DNA from: DAOULY01 sp034414595
GTDB taxonomy: Bacteria > Chloroflexota > Dehalococcoidia > SZUA-161 > JAUWZY01
Assembly (NCBI GenBank): GCA_034414595.1
Contig: DAOULY010000017.1
Span: 101,216-165,215, forward strand
Reading direction: 5' to 3'
Length of the DNA stretch: 64,000 bases
The notes beneath the pieces were generated by a model, which saw only the letters and a list, made by a program, of their open reading frames with translations, did not search any database and was not told where the DNA came from. Position numbers and translations under genes: made by a program. This document shows, piece after piece, positions 26,249 through 35,895 of this stretch; the first letter of the stretch is position 1; the number at the start of each line of letters is the position of its first letter.

Positions 26249-27727
26249 TCATCCCCGGCGGTTGATCAGCGGCAGGCTCTTCTTGACCACTCTGGAGAGG
26301 AACTTGGTCTCGTCTTTACTGAGACCTTTGAGCAGCAGTAGAGCCAGCCCGTATACTATTACCCCCAGCACAATGGCCAGGAAAACCTCCCAAGTCCTTA
26401 TCGGGTTCATGAGAAGAATTACCCCTGCCATTACCCCTGAGGCTGCCAGGCTTTTGAAAATGGCCATCCAGTAAACGGGGAAAGTCATCTCACGGGAGGA
26501 AAACCACAGAGTGATAGCTGTAGCAAGTAGGTAAGCCAGTAAGGTAGTGCCTGCTGCTGCCAGAATACCAAAGCGAGGAACAAAGACCAGGTTCAAGCCA
26601 AGGTTGACTAATGCTGCTATCCCCCAGATAATTGCCAAAGTGCTTGTCTTTTTGGCCAGCATCAGGATTTGCCATCCGGTAATTGCGTAGACCTGGACCA
26701 TCAGCATGCTAAGTGCCACGAAAGGTATAACCAGGTAACCTTCAGAGGCTATTTCCGCAGTACTGAAAATTAGCAGTAGCTCTTTCCCCAGCAGCGAAAT
26801 TCCCACAATGGCTGGAATAGCCAACAGGAGGACGAATTTCAAGGAGCGCCCCAGGTATGTCTGTACTTCAGCGATCTTGCCCTCGTCAAAGGATTTGCTC
26901 ACTGTGGGCTGGAGAACCCGGACCACCGGCTGGTGAAGCCAGCCAAGGGCGCTACATAGACCATAGCTTGCCGAATAGATGCCCACTGAGGCAATGTCCA
27001 GGAAATAGCCGATAACATATCGGTCACTTAACTGGGTTATCCAGGAAAACAGGAGCATCGGCACGACTGGCAGTCCAAACTTTAGATAGGGTTTTATGTA
27101 TTTGAAATTGGGGAGTTTGACCCCGATCTGTGACACAATCATTATCAGGGCAGCCACGCTGGTAGCAAAGGCGGCAATCGATAGGGAGAGGACCGCGCCA
27201 TTAACACCAAACCCGGACGCAACCAGCCCAGCAACCAGCCCAATTTCACCAAAGTATCTCAACAAATGCAGAATACTGTAGGTTCGCACCTGCCTGAAAG
27301 TCAGGAAATAGCGCGTGCAAACAATGAATAGAGCAGCAAATGGGATGACCAGCGCGGCCAATTTTATTGTTGTAACTCCCTGGCCATCAAATACCGCGTT
27401 TGATAGTGGTTGGGCGAGAAGGACTAACATCAAGGCAATAACCAAGCTGCAGGCTAACACGGTATAGAGAATGGAGTAGAAACCTTCCTGAATCTCCCCC
27501 TTATCCTTCTCTGCGGCGAGGAAGCGAGTGAGTGCGTTGGTCAAGCCCAGGTCATACAGAAGTTCTGCTATTCCGAGGGTGACCAGAACCTGCGCCCAGA
27601 GGCCGTATCCGGAGGCGCCCAAGAGCTTGCTGATTATCGGCAGGAGAACCAGCGCTCTTAAAGCCAGAGCTAGCTGAGTCAGCCCGACGATGCCAACGTC
27701 TTTGGTGAACTTCTCATAGCTGGACAT
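26249..27727 (-). CDS. Wzx-type polysaccharide flippase
   Basis: About 492 residues with 12-14 predicted membrane helices in the MATE/MOP flippase pattern. The N-terminus 'DVGIVGLTQLALALRALVLL' and 'LGASGYGLWAQVLVTLGIAE' match the O-antigen/teichoic acid flippase family (PF01943). It exports the undecaprenyl-linked unit made by the cytoplasmic enzymes of the locus. ATG at 27727 is preferred to a GTG at 27745. It converges with the plus-strand run, only 3 bases separating the stops; no terminator is evident between them. Confidence 0.88.
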   Translation of the reverse strand: MSSYEKFTKDVGIVGLTQLALALRALVLLPIISKLLGASGYGLWAQVLVTLGIAELLYDLGLTNALTRFLAAEKDKGEIQEGFYSILYTVLACSLVIALMLVLLAQPLSNAVFDGQGVTTIKLAALVIPFAALFIVCTRYFLTFRQVRTYSILHLLRYFGEIGLVAGLVASGFGVNGAVLSLSIAAFATSVAALIMIVSQIGVKLPNFKYIKPYLKFGLPVVPMLLFSWITQLSDRYVIGYFLDIASVGIYSASYGLCSALGWLHQPVVRVLQPTVSKSFDEGKIAEVQTYLGRSLKFVLLLAIPAIVGISLLGKELLLIFSTAEIASEGYLVIPFVALSMLMVQVYAITGWQILMLAKKTSTLAIIWGIAALVNLGLNLVFVPRFGILAAAGTTLLAYLLATAITLWFSSREMTFPVYWMAIFKSLAASGVMAGVILLMNPIRTWEVFLAIVLGVIVYGLALLLLKGLSKDETKFLSRVVKKSLPLINRRG

Positions 27728-27845
27728 ATGCAGTCCGCCTATCACGCCATCGCGGCATTGGGTGTTTTTGCCACATAATCACAGCGGTAAGCGATTGGCC
27801 TTGGCGCTTTGCTCGGGGATGTTTATCTTGCAGGTTCGTTCTCTT

Positions 27846-29108
27846 TCACAGTCTATAGTAGTGGAATCCTACTCTATCAGCTTCTTCCCGGTCCAGCGTT
27901 CCGTGCACATCAATCAGAACTGGTCTCTCGCTCATCACAGCCCTCAACTCATTGAGAGTCATTCTCTCGAAAGCCTTGTGGTTAACCGCTAGGATTAAAG
28001 CGTCTATTGGAGGAATTCTTTCGAGGTCTGGCACGGGCTCGATCCCAAATTCCCCTTGGATGTCGTCTAACAGCGGATCGTAGCCAAATATCTGGACTCC
28101 ATATTCCTTAAGGCTTTTGATGATCTCCTTTGCAGGCGTTTCCCTGACATCAGCCACATCTTGTTTGTAGGTCAAGCCCATTATCAATACCCTGGAGCCT
28201 TTGACCACCTTGCCAACGTTGTTTAAGCCTTTGATGGCCATCTCAGCGATATGCCTGGGCATAGCGTCATTTATGGCTCTGCCTGCCAGGATTACCTGTG
28301 GGTGGTAGCCGAGCTCCTTTGCCTTATGGACCAGATAGTAGGGGTCCACCGGGATACAGTGTCCACCGACTAAGCCTGGGGAGAACTTATGGAAATTCCA
28401 CTTGGTCGCAGCAGCCTCGAGAATGTCTTTTGTGCTTAAGCCCATTTTGGCGAAGATAAGCGATAGCTCATTCATCAGGGCGATATTCAAATCCCTTTGA
28501 ATGTTCTCGATCACTTTGGCTGCTTCGGCGGTCTTGATATCCTTGGCCTTGAAAACGCGGGGTGCGACCTTTGAATAAAGCTCGATTAGCAGCTCGGAGG
28601 TCTCCTCATCCATGCCGGCAACCACTTTGGTCACCTTATCGATGCTGTGTTCCTCGTCGCCGGGGTTTATCCTCTCTGGGGAGTATCCAATCTTGAACTG
28701 CTCGCCAGAGCGAAGACCGGATTCCCTCTCTAAGATTGGCTTTACCAGCTCTTCTGTGACGCCGGGATAGACGGTAGATTCCAGAATGACCACACTTCCT
28801 TTTTTCATATTTCGTCCAGCGATCGCGGCAGCGCTTCTGACATGTGACAGATCTGGTTCCTTCCCTTCAGTAACCGGTGTCGGAACGCAGATGAGTATGA
28901 AATCAGCCTCGCCAATCGCCTCTGGCTTGTCAGTTACGATGAGATTTGGGTTGTTATTGATTTGACCTAGTGTGTCCACTTTGCTGCTGTCGATGTCAAA
29001 GCCGATAACTTTGAAGGTCTTGGAGAACGCCTCTGCCAGAGGCAGTCCAACGTAGCCCAAACCTATGACCGATAGAACAGCTACGTTTGTCTGTACCTTA
29101 GCTATCAT
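27846..29108 (-). CDS. UDP-N-acetylhexosamine 6-dehydrogenase (WbpA/TviB-like)
   Basis: A 420-residue nucleotide-sugar dehydrogenase. NAD loop 'VIGLGYVGLPLAEAFSK', the substrate region 'YSPERINPGDEEHSIDKVTK' and the catalytic Cys in 'GLVGGHCIPVDPYYLVHKA' are all present; 'AAKVIENIQRDLNIALMNEL' is typical of the TviB/WbpO branch acting on UDP-GlcNAc or UDP-GalNAc. It oxidises C6 to a uronic acid. With the overlapping epimerase gene it would give a UDP-GalNAcA-type sugar, as TviB/TviC and WbpO/WbpP do. Confidence 0.9.
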   Translation of the reverse strand: MIAKVQTNVAVLSVIGLGYVGLPLAEAFSKTFKVIGFDIDSSKVDTLGQINNNPNLIVTDKPEAIGEADFILICVPTPVTEGKEPDLSHVRSAAAIAGRNMKKGSVVILESTVYPGVTEELVKPILERESGLRSGEQFKIGYSPERINPGDEEHSIDKVTKVVAGMDEETSELLIELYSKVAPRVFKAKDIKTAEAAKVIENIQRDLNIALMNELSLIFAKMGLSTKDILEAAATKWNFHKFSPGLVGGHCIPVDPYYLVHKAKELGYHPQVILAGRAINDAMPRHIAEMAIKGLNNVGKVVKGSRVLIMGLTYKQDVADVRETPAKEIIKSLKEYGVQIFGYDPLLDDIQGEFGIEPVPDLERIPPIDALILAVNHKAFERMTLNELRAVMSERPVLIDVHGTLDREEADRVGFHYYRL

Positions 29109-30030
29109 GCACGTGCCACCTTATTGTCTCGGTTAATCCAACTTCCAAACTATGTGTTGGCTCATAGCCGAAAGCCTTGGCTTTGGAGATATCCGCCAGG
29201 CTGTGCCTTATATCCCCCGGTCTCGGTTCTTGGTAAATCGGCTTGAGGTCATTTCCTATGAGCCTGATGATAGAACGGGCCAGCTCATTTATGGTAATGC
29301 GTTCCTGCCTGCCGATGTTGAAGATGCCACAGACATCGCTTTGCGCCGCCAGAATATTTGCCTGCACCACGTCTTTAACGAAGGTGAAGCCTCTCGTTTG
29401 CTCACCATCGCCAAAGATGATCGGCGGTTTGCTCTCCGAGACACGTCTGATAAATGAGGGGATGACGGCAGCGTACTGTGACTTTGGGTCTTGTCTTGGG
29501 CCATAGACATTAAAATACCTAAGGCTCACCGTATGGAGTCCGTAGACCCGTTGGAAGACCTGACAGTAGTATTCGCCAGCGAGCTTGCTGACGGCATAGG
29601 GAGACTGGGGATTGGGTGGCATATCCTCATGTTTGGGTAGTGTGGGAGTATCGCCATAGACTGACGAGGATGAGGCGTAGACTACCCGCTTGATACCGTT
29701 GTCCCTTGATGCTATGAGCACGTTCAAAGTCCCGGTGGCATTGGCTTGGTGGGTGCCGTGTGGATTCTCTATGCTCCGAGGAACGCTGCCGAGGGCTGCC
29801 TGGTGAAAAATGCAAACAGCCCCCTGAAAGAGCTTCTGAAGCAAAGCGAGGTCGACAATGCTGCCCTGGATGAATTCCACATTCTCTTTTTTGAGCAACG
29901 GCTCTATGTTTTCCATCTTCCCGGTGGAGAGGTCGTCGAGTATGATGACGTAATAGTCATGCCCCGCGAGCTCCTCGGCAAGGTGAGAGCCGATGAAGCC
30001 AGCCCCGCCGGTCACAATTACCTTTTTCAT
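29098..30030 (-). CDS. UDP-sugar 4-epimerase (WbpP/TviC-like SDR)
   Basis: A 310-residue SDR whose 3' end overlaps the dehydrogenase start by 11 bases. 'VTGGAGFIGSHLAEELAGH' is the NAD loop, 'VYASSSSVYGDTPTLPKHED' carries the catalytic Ser, 'SPYAVSKLAGEYYCQVF' the Tyr-Lys pair, and 'RYFNVYGPRQDPKSQYAAVI' the substrate region. The length and motifs fit the UDP-GlcNAc(A) 4-epimerases. It is the first gene of the three-gene minus-strand set. Confidence 0.88.
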   Translation of the reverse strand: MKKVIVTGGAGFIGSHLAEELAGHDYYVIILDDLSTGKMENIEPLLKKENVEFIQGSIVDLALLQKLFQGAVCIFHQAALGSVPRSIENPHGTHQANATGTLNVLIASRDNGIKRVVYASSSSVYGDTPTLPKHEDMPPNPQSPYAVSKLAGEYYCQVFQRVYGLHTVSLRYFNVYGPRQDPKSQYAAVIPSFIRRVSESKPPIIFGDGEQTRGFTFVKDVVQANILAAQSDVCGIFNIGRQERITINELARSIIRLIGNDLKPIYQEPRPGDIRHSLADISKAKAFGYEPTHSLEVGLTETIRWHVHDS

Positions 30031-30225
30031 TGGTCTTGCTTCTGCTCTGGGGCTTAGCTAGCTCCAAGATTAGCTTATTTAACTGCCTGTGATTATAACC
30101 CAGCAACCTACGATAGGCAAGGCATGTCTCTCGGCGTGAGGAGAATGAAGCATATTACTCAGGGTCTTGGGAGTAGAAGCTTTGCATCCCCTCAAGGCTG
30201 CGATAGCGGATTCTTAGCCCCGGAG

Positions 30226-30792
30226 CTATCCCTTGAGCCTTTTCAGCACCCGGGCCACATTCTTGCCAAAGTTCCAAGCGGTTTGCATGCCCTCTTCGTC
30301 CTGTGGCACTTCGCCCTTATCTTTGCCAAAGGCCGTGCTCCAGTAGGTTGACCCGGGTACCACCAGCCCGAGGACTTGGAACCAGAAAGTGAGCTGTGCC
30401 AGGGTGAAGTTCTGGCCGGCCCGCCGCCCCACCACAAGCGGCCCTCCTACCTTCCCGCTAAACAGGTCGCCGTTCTGGCGGGCGATGTAGCCAGCGCGTT
30501 CCATCAGCGCCTTGATCAGAGCTGTGGCCGAGCCATAGTATACCGGCGAGGCTAAGATTATGCCGTCGGCCTCTTTCATCTTGAGGTAAATAGGGAACAC
30601 ATCATCCTCAATAGGACAGCGCTCCTCCTCGCGGCAGACCCTACAGGCATTGCAGGGCCTTATGTCCAGGTCGGCAAGTTGGATGAGTTCGGTATCCAAC
30701 CCTTCTTCGGCGATAGCCCTGAGGACGTGAGCGGTCAACATCTCGGTGTTGCCGTTCTTGCGAGGGCTGCCAACGATGCCTATGACTTTCAT
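30226..30792 (-). CDS. Iron-sulfur flavoprotein (flavodoxin-fold, NADPH-dependent FMN reductase type)
   Basis: A 188-residue flavodoxin-fold protein. 'GIVGSPRKNGNTEMLTAHVL' is the FMN phosphate loop, 'IRPCNACRVCREEERCPIED' the compact Cys motif of the archaeal/anaerobe iron-sulfur flavoproteins (four Cys for one Fe-S cluster), and 'GIILASPVYYGSATALIKAL' the isoalloxazine loop. Family members reduce O2, peroxide or small organic acceptors in anaerobes. Its start overlaps the end of the PAS kinase by 4 bases, so the kinase and flavoprotein are co-transcribed. Confidence 0.88.
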   Translation of the reverse strand: MKVIGIVGSPRKNGNTEMLTAHVLRAIAEEGLDTELIQLADLDIRPCNACRVCREEERCPIEDDVFPIYLKMKEADGIILASPVYYGSATALIKALMERAGYIARQNGDLFSGKVGGPLVVGRRAGQNFTLAQLTFWFQVLGLVVPGSTYWSTAFGKDKGEVPQDEEGMQTAWNFGKNVARVLKRLKG

Positions 30793-32720
30793 TTCGACTC
30801 CTTCCCGCCAGCAATCGGGAGCTTGACTGTGAAAGTAGTGCCCTTCCCGACCTGGCTCTCGACCGCGATAGAGCCGCCCTGTCTTTCCACCAGCCTCTTG
30901 GCCAATGACAAGCCCAGACCTACACCCTTGGCCTTGGTGGTGAATAGCGGCTCAAAGACCTTGTCCAAATTATCCTCAGGTATGCCTATCCCCTCATCAG
31001 CCACTCTTATTTCGATGAAGCTGTCCGTGTGGTCTGTGCTGAGGGACAGCCTGCCTCCACTGGGCATAGCCTGTATGGCATTGGCGATTAAGTTGGAGAG
31101 GACTTGCTCTATTTGACCCGCATCAGCAACTGCCGGAGGCAAGCTTCCCGCAAGGCTGGTAGAGCTCTCTACATTTTGAGGCGGCTTGGCGGCCTGCGCC
31201 ATCCTCTGGACTAACTGGTTGATGTCGACCTCCTCAAGTTCGGCTTTGTACGGCCGTGAGAAGTCCAAGAGGTCGGAGATGATCTTGTCGCAAGCGTCGA
31301 CCTGCTTTTCCAGCATGTCCAGGTGCTTGGTCACTTTTTCATCGGCGGTGTCCCCGAGCTTCATCTTGAGGAAATAGGCCGAGTTCCTGATGGTCGTCAG
31401 GGGCGTGCGCAGCTCGTGCCCCCCCCCTCCGGCCAGTTCACCTATGGTCGATAGCTTCTCGTTGCGGACCAGCTTCTCGTGGGCATCCTTCAATTCCTGG
31501 GTTCTCTCCTCCACGATCTGCTCCAGGTTCTCCGAGTACTCCTGGAGCTGTTGCCTCATCTGCACGCGCTCAGTGATGTCTTTTATGATGGCGGCAAGAC
31601 CTATTGGTTCGCCATCAGACCCTTTCACAACAAAAACGGTTAACAGAATAGGGACACGGGAGCCGTCTTTTATTATACACGCCTTCTCATACTCTGCAGG
31701 TTCTCCTGTTCTCAGAACTTCTCCTATTATTTCAGCTTCCCATTCCTGGTACTCTGCTGGAGTTATATCCTGATATTTCTTCCCAGTCAATAGTTCCTCT
31801 CTTGAATAGCCCGTCAGCGTGGTAAAGGCCTCGTTGACATCCAGTATCGTCCCATCTAGAGCAGCCCACCCAATAGCATCTTTGGAAGAGTTGTACAAGC
31901 CACTGAAACGCTCTTGAGCTTCTCTAAGCGCCTCTTCCGCCCGTCTGCGCTCGGTGAGATCCCTGGAGATACCCAATACAGCCCCTACCTGACCCGTCTT
32001 ATTCCTGATAGGAATTAGCTGGGTATTCAGCCACAATTTCCCATCAGGAAACTGAGTCGTCTGCTCAAAGGAGGTGGGTTTGCCTGATTTAAAAACGGCT
32101 TGGAGATTGCTCTTATGGCGCTGTGCTATGTCTGGAGGAAAAAGCTCTTCTAGGTGCTTCCCTACAATTACTTCCAGGCGACGTCCGAGGGTTCTCGCGC
32201 CAGATTCATTTACGTATCGCAAGCACCCATCGCTACCGATAACGAAGATGAAATCCTGTGCTGCCTCGGCCAGCGTCCGATAGCGTTCCTCGCTCTCCCT
32301 CAGCGCCTCCTCGGCCTGCTTGCGCTCGGTGATGTCACGGAAGATGCCACGGGTGGCCACCGGCTTTCCTTCCTCAAACCGACAGTTAGCATTTCCTTGG
32401 ACTGGGATTAGTCTCCCATCCTTGGCTACAAATACGGCCTCAACATTGGATACTATTTGGCCTGTCAGAACCTTCTGGAGAACTTCCTTGCAGTGAGGTA
32501 CAGAATCGGGATGGAGTATGTCCCATAGCGTGAGGTTGGCAACCTCTTCTTGACTGTATCCAAGCACCTGCCGCCAAGTTCTGTTCACGTAGTAAAAACG
32601 GCCATCGGGCGCAACGCTCTGTATAAGGTCGTTAGCGTTTTCAACTAGGTCGTAGTACGCCTCCTCCTCACGTCTGCGCTCGGCGCTTTCAATAAGCTCC
32701 CTCTTGCCTTTTTCCCCCAT
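30789..32720 (-). CDS. Soluble triple-PAS sensor histidine kinase
   Basis: A 643-residue cytoplasmic kinase with no membrane segment. Three PAS domains lie at about 20-135, 140-260 and 270-385 ('YRTLAEAAQDFIFVIGSDGC', 'FSGLYNSSKDAIGWAALDGT'), then a coiled coil, HisKA with 'GGHELRTPLTTIRNSAYF', and HATPase_c with N-box 'LSNLIANAIQAMPSGG' and G-boxes 'VADEGIGIPED' and 'GVGLGLSLAKRL'. ATG at 32720 is chosen because GGAGG lies 8 bases upstream; an in-frame TTG at 32735 is the alternative. No response regulator is adjacent. The overlap with a flavoprotein hints at redox or xenobiotic sensing. Confidence 0.9.
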   Translation of the reverse strand: MGEKGKRELIESAERRREEEAYYDLVENANDLIQSVAPDGRFYYVNRTWRQVLGYSQEEVANLTLWDILHPDSVPHCKEVLQKVLTGQIVSNVEAVFVAKDGRLIPVQGNANCRFEEGKPVATRGIFRDITERKQAEEALRESEERYRTLAEAAQDFIFVIGSDGCLRYVNESGARTLGRRLEVIVGKHLEELFPPDIAQRHKSNLQAVFKSGKPTSFEQTTQFPDGKLWLNTQLIPIRNKTGQVGAVLGISRDLTERRRAEEALREAQERFSGLYNSSKDAIGWAALDGTILDVNEAFTTLTGYSREELLTGKKYQDITPAEYQEWEAEIIGEVLRTGEPAEYEKACIIKDGSRVPILLTVFVVKGSDGEPIGLAAIIKDITERVQMRQQLQEYSENLEQIVEERTQELKDAHEKLVRNEKLSTIGELAGGGGHELRTPLTTIRNSAYFLKMKLGDTADEKVTKHLDMLEKQVDACDKIISDLLDFSRPYKAELEEVDINQLVQRMAQAAKPPQNVESSTSLAGSLPPAVADAGQIEQVLSNLIANAIQAMPSGGRLSLSTDHTDSFIEIRVADEGIGIPEDNLDKVFEPLFTTKAKGVGLGLSLAKRLVERQGGSIAVESQVGKGTTFTVKLPIAGGKESK

Positions 32721-32735
32721 ATAGGTTGCCTCCAA

Positions 32736-33116
32736 TCCTCAGTTGCCGAGAGATGCAAAGACACGCTTTCCCGCAGTGGATGTATGGCAAAAGCACGTTC
32801 AAGGCAACCAAATCGCTTCGGCAACCCGGCCATCATAGCTCCATGAGAAGCCTTAGACCCGCGGCTTTGCGTCCCCACCTCTCGGTAGGTTTGCCCTTTC
32901 GGCATTGTATTCAGTTTTAGAAACCTGTCTTACTTCGGCATTTGTTCAGGCTGTGGCAGTTTCCCATGTGCCATATCGCACTGGCAGGGGCTTTCTTGCA
33001 TTATGAGGCAGCAATCTTGCCACTGTCAAGGCACTTTGGTACTGAGAAGGGACAGTACTTTGGTAATGGGGAGTTGGGAATTCTGTAATATGGCTCCATG
33101 TAGCCAGGTAGCTCGA
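32736..33116 (+). other. Gene-free stretch upstream of the PAS kinase and DUF5679 genes
   Basis: About 380 bp between divergent genes with no supported coding sequence. A short imperfect repeat, ACTTTGGTACTGAGAAGGG then AGTACTTTGGTAATGGGG, lies near 33030-33075. The kinase promoter should lie here but I could not pick one with confidence. Confidence 0.4.
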
Positions 33117-33146
33117 TTGACAAAGCTATTCCCTATCAGGTATCTT
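33117..33146 (+). promoter_or_regulatory. Candidate sigma-70 promoter for the DUF5679 gene
   Basis: TTGACA (33117-33122) and TATCTT (33141-33146) are separated by 18 bases, with the start codon 40 bases downstream of the -10. The -35 is a perfect consensus; the -10 is moderate. Confidence 0.45.
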
Positions 33147-33185
33147 CTGAATCGGACTAGACCATAAGGAGAGTGGAGCGAAAAA

Positions 33186-33326
33186 ATGGATGCCTACTGC
33201 GTCAAATGCCGCGCAAAAAGAGAGATTAAGAACCCTAAGAGAGTAACCTTTAAGAATGGAAAACCAGCTACACAGGGGATATGCCCTGTTTGTGGGACCA
33301 AAGTATTTCGTATAGGCAAGAGCTAG
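33186..33326 (+). CDS. DUF5679 zinc-ribbon mini-protein
   Basis: A 46-residue protein beginning 'MDAYCVKCRAKREIKNPKRV' and ending with 'GICPVCGTKVFRIGKS'. Two C-x2-C pairs (positions 5/8 and 33/36) form a zinc ribbon; the K-x-R-E-I-K-N-P phrase is characteristic of the DUF5679 family, common in Chloroflexota and some archaea. A strong ribosome site (AAGGAGAG and TGGAG at 33166-33178) precedes it. Function is unknown; a nucleic acid-binding or ribosome-associated role is the usual guess. It stands alone, with the exporter gene 109 bases downstream. Confidence 0.85.
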   Translation: MDAYCVKCRAKREIKNPKRVTFKNGKPATQGICPVCGTKVFRIGKS

Positions 33327-33435
33327 CCTACCCGACAGCTTGTTGAGCCTGCAGCTGTGTACTGCGGCCTTAAGTGCTGATCAAACCCAGCGTTTGACTC
33401 CCTATTGCACGCTGTCCCGCCAAGCTGATTGAATC

Positions 33436-35706
33436 ATGTTCTCGCGAATATCGCAAAGAATATTTGCCAAACTGGGCCACTTCGTAGAGCGTCGGCCAGC
33501 CCTTATCTTAGGGTTGGCATGCCTATTGATTATCGGCGCTGTGTTCGGCGCGCAACGCCTCGTTTTCGCCAGTGGCATCGAGACCTTTATCTCAACTGAT
33601 TCCGAGCTCTACCATAGCTTCCAGCGCTATGCCCGCGATTTTGGTAGCGACCCCATCATGGTAGTCCTCAGAGGCGACACGATGGATGACCTCATCCAAA
33701 CACCCAATCTGGAAGCTATGGGACAACTGGCAGATGGATTACAAGACAACGAGGCTATCCTATCCGTTCTTAGCCCATTGACAGTCTTTCAGGAAACCAT
33801 GGCAACGGACGCTGTTCCTACACCAGATGAGCTTAAAGACTTGGTTTTGGATCCAACAACTGGAGGGGTAAGACCCGAGTTCAAGTCTATCTTCCCTGAC
33901 GAGGAGCATACCCTGATCCTCATCAGCCTCCAAAGCGATATATCCCTGGATGAGATGAGTGCCATTACTGACGAGGTGAGTGGGCTGATGGCAAACATCA
34001 CTTTCTCTGGAGTTACGGCTCATCTCACCGGTACCCCCGTCCTCTCCAGCCAGATAGATGACATGCTGTATTCCAATCTCCGCAACACCTTGATCCTGTC
34101 TGTTGGGCTGATGCTCTTGGTGCTGGCAACGCTCTTCAGTGTCAGGGGTATCTTCCTGTGGCGCTGGTTAGCTCTGGGAGGCATGGTCATATCGCTTATC
34201 TACGCCTTTGGCGCCATGGGCTGGCTGAACATTCCTCTAACTATGGCCACCATGGCTATATTTCCCATCTTGGTGGGTCTTGGCATCGACTACGGTATAC
34301 AGTTGCACAACCGTTTCGATGAGGAGGCTGGGAAAGGCCTGAGTCGCTCGCAGGCTGCGGCGGCCTCGGTCACATTCATGGGCCCTGCTATAGGAGTAGC
34401 CCTGCTTGCGGCTATCTGTGGCATCGCGGCCCTGTTCTTCTCACCCCTGCCACTGATCAAAGATTTCACCAAGATGTTAATAGTGGGGCTTGCCATTGCC
34501 TATGTGGCAGCTCTCTTTCTGATCCCCACCTTTCTCCGTTTGGGGAGGACGAAGAAGGCTGTGGCAGAGGAACCTCTATCGAGGGGAGATAGCCGCCTAG
34601 AGACGAGATTGCGTAAGGTTAGCAGCTGGGTAGTCACCAGGCCCTGGCTCATTGTGCCGCTGGCTCTGGTCCCGGCCGTCGCCGGTTTGGTGGTAGATTC
34701 CAGAATCGGGATAGAGACCGACCAGTCCAAGTGGCTGCGGGAGGACCTGCCTGTGGTGCAGGGCTTCAAGGAGCTCGAGGAGCTTACCGGTGGCATCTCC
34801 TCCATAAATATCCTGGTGGAAGGAGACATCACCAACCCTGAAGTGATGCAATGGATGATAGATACAGGTGCTGCCATCCAGAGTGCCCACCCAGATACCG
34901 TGAGCAAGTTGGACAGCCCAGCTCACCTCATTGAGCAGCAACTGGGCACTATACCACTTTCGTCAGAAGAGGTGAACGCTGTTATTGAGCAGGTGCCACT
35001 ATCAATGAGACAGAATCTGATCAACTCTGACTTGGACGCTGCCAACTTTGCCATAACCGTAAGATTTATGCCCCTGGAAGACCTGAAAGTCTTGCAGGAC
35101 GAGGTCGATGGCATTATTGCCAGTCCCCCAGCAGGAGCCAGTGCGATCCAAACGGGATGGGTGGTGATTGAAACACACACTTGGCTGGCTTTGGGCGAGG
35201 GTCGGCAGCAGATGACCCTGTGGAGTATAGGATTTGTTTTCCTGGCGTTGCTCGTCCTGTTCCGGGGTCGGCTGTTGTACGCCATTATAGCTACTTTCCC
35301 TATGGTGTTAGTCGTGGGTTGGGCAGCCTTGGCGATGTATTTGGCTGGCATCAAATTCAACCCTCTCACCGCTACCATGGGTGCCCTTGTTCTGGGTATA
35401 GGCGCTGAGTACAGCATCCTCGTGCTGTGGCGTTACAACGACGAACGCAGCAGGGGCAAGCTACCGTTGCCGGCCATGGTGGAAGCCGTCTCCCGCCTCG
35501 GTCGTGCTATTTTGGCTTCAGGAACGACCACTATTGCTGGGTTCGGTGCTCTGCTCTATGCTCGGGACTTCCTCATCATGCGTGATTTCAGCATTGTCAT
35601 CATGTTGGACGTTTTCCTCGCCTTGATTGGCTCGCTCATAGTAATGCCCGCCATAATGGTATGGGTAGACAACCGAAGACTAGCCCGCGCCCGAAGGCAG
35701 GAATAG
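33436..35706 (+). CDS. MMPL/HAE3-type RND exporter
   Basis: A 756-residue inner-membrane protein with the two-fold RND plan: TM1 at about 21-40, a periplasmic loop to about 205, five helices to about 375, then the same again from about 405. 'FPILVGLGIDYGIQLHNRFDEE' (in pieces) and 'GALVLGIGAEYSILVLWRYNDE' are the helix-4 motifs with the acidic proton-relay residues (G-I-D-Y-G and G-A-E-Y-S). The short loops and length fit the HAE3/hopanoid-type or MmpL exporters for lipids and hydrophobic compounds. No periplasmic adaptor or outer-membrane channel gene is next to it, as expected for a cell with one membrane. Confidence 0.88.
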   Translation: MFSRISQRIFAKLGHFVERRPALILGLACLLIIGAVFGAQRLVFASGIETFISTDSELYHSFQRYARDFGSDPIMVVLRGDTMDDLIQTPNLEAMGQLADGLQDNEAILSVLSPLTVFQETMATDAVPTPDELKDLVLDPTTGGVRPEFKSIFPDEEHTLILISLQSDISLDEMSAITDEVSGLMANITFSGVTAHLTGTPVLSSQIDDMLYSNLRNTLILSVGLMLLVLATLFSVRGIFLWRWLALGGMVISLIYAFGAMGWLNIPLTMATMAIFPILVGLGIDYGIQLHNRFDEEAGKGLSRSQAAAASVTFMGPAIGVALLAAICGIAALFFSPLPLIKDFTKMLIVGLAIAYVAALFLIPTFLRLGRTKKAVAEEPLSRGDSRLETRLRKVSSWVVTRPWLIVPLALVPAVAGLVVDSRIGIETDQSKWLREDLPVVQGFKELEELTGGISSINILVEGDITNPEVMQWMIDTGAAIQSAHPDTVSKLDSPAHLIEQQLGTIPLSSEEVNAVIEQVPLSMRQNLINSDLDAANFAITVRFMPLEDLKVLQDEVDGIIASPPAGASAIQTGWVVIETHTWLALGEGRQQMTLWSIGFVFLALLVLFRGRLLYAIIATFPMVLVVGWAALAMYLAGIKFNPLTATMGALVLGIGAEYSILVLWRYNDERSRGKLPLPAMVEAVSRLGRAILASGTTTIAGFGALLYARDFLIMRDFSIVIMLDVFLALIGSLIVMPAIMVWVDNRRLARARRQE

Positions 35707-35895
35707 AATGGCGAGCGATTCAGTGGCCGTTAGAACTTGACCTATGCGAAGAAGGACTACGACGTCACCTGCACTACTTAGGTAGCAGAGAAATTACGTC
35801 GTCCTCCGATATCCAACTGATTGTTGATCTTTGGAAGCAATCACCACCATACCTATGGGGGCCTATCTGGTCTCCGAAGGAATATCTAGCCGCTA

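Noticed and set aside
33030..33075. Short direct repeat (ACTTTGGTA) in the gap after the PAS kinase
   Set aside because: Only about nine bases repeated twice; not distinguishable from chance.
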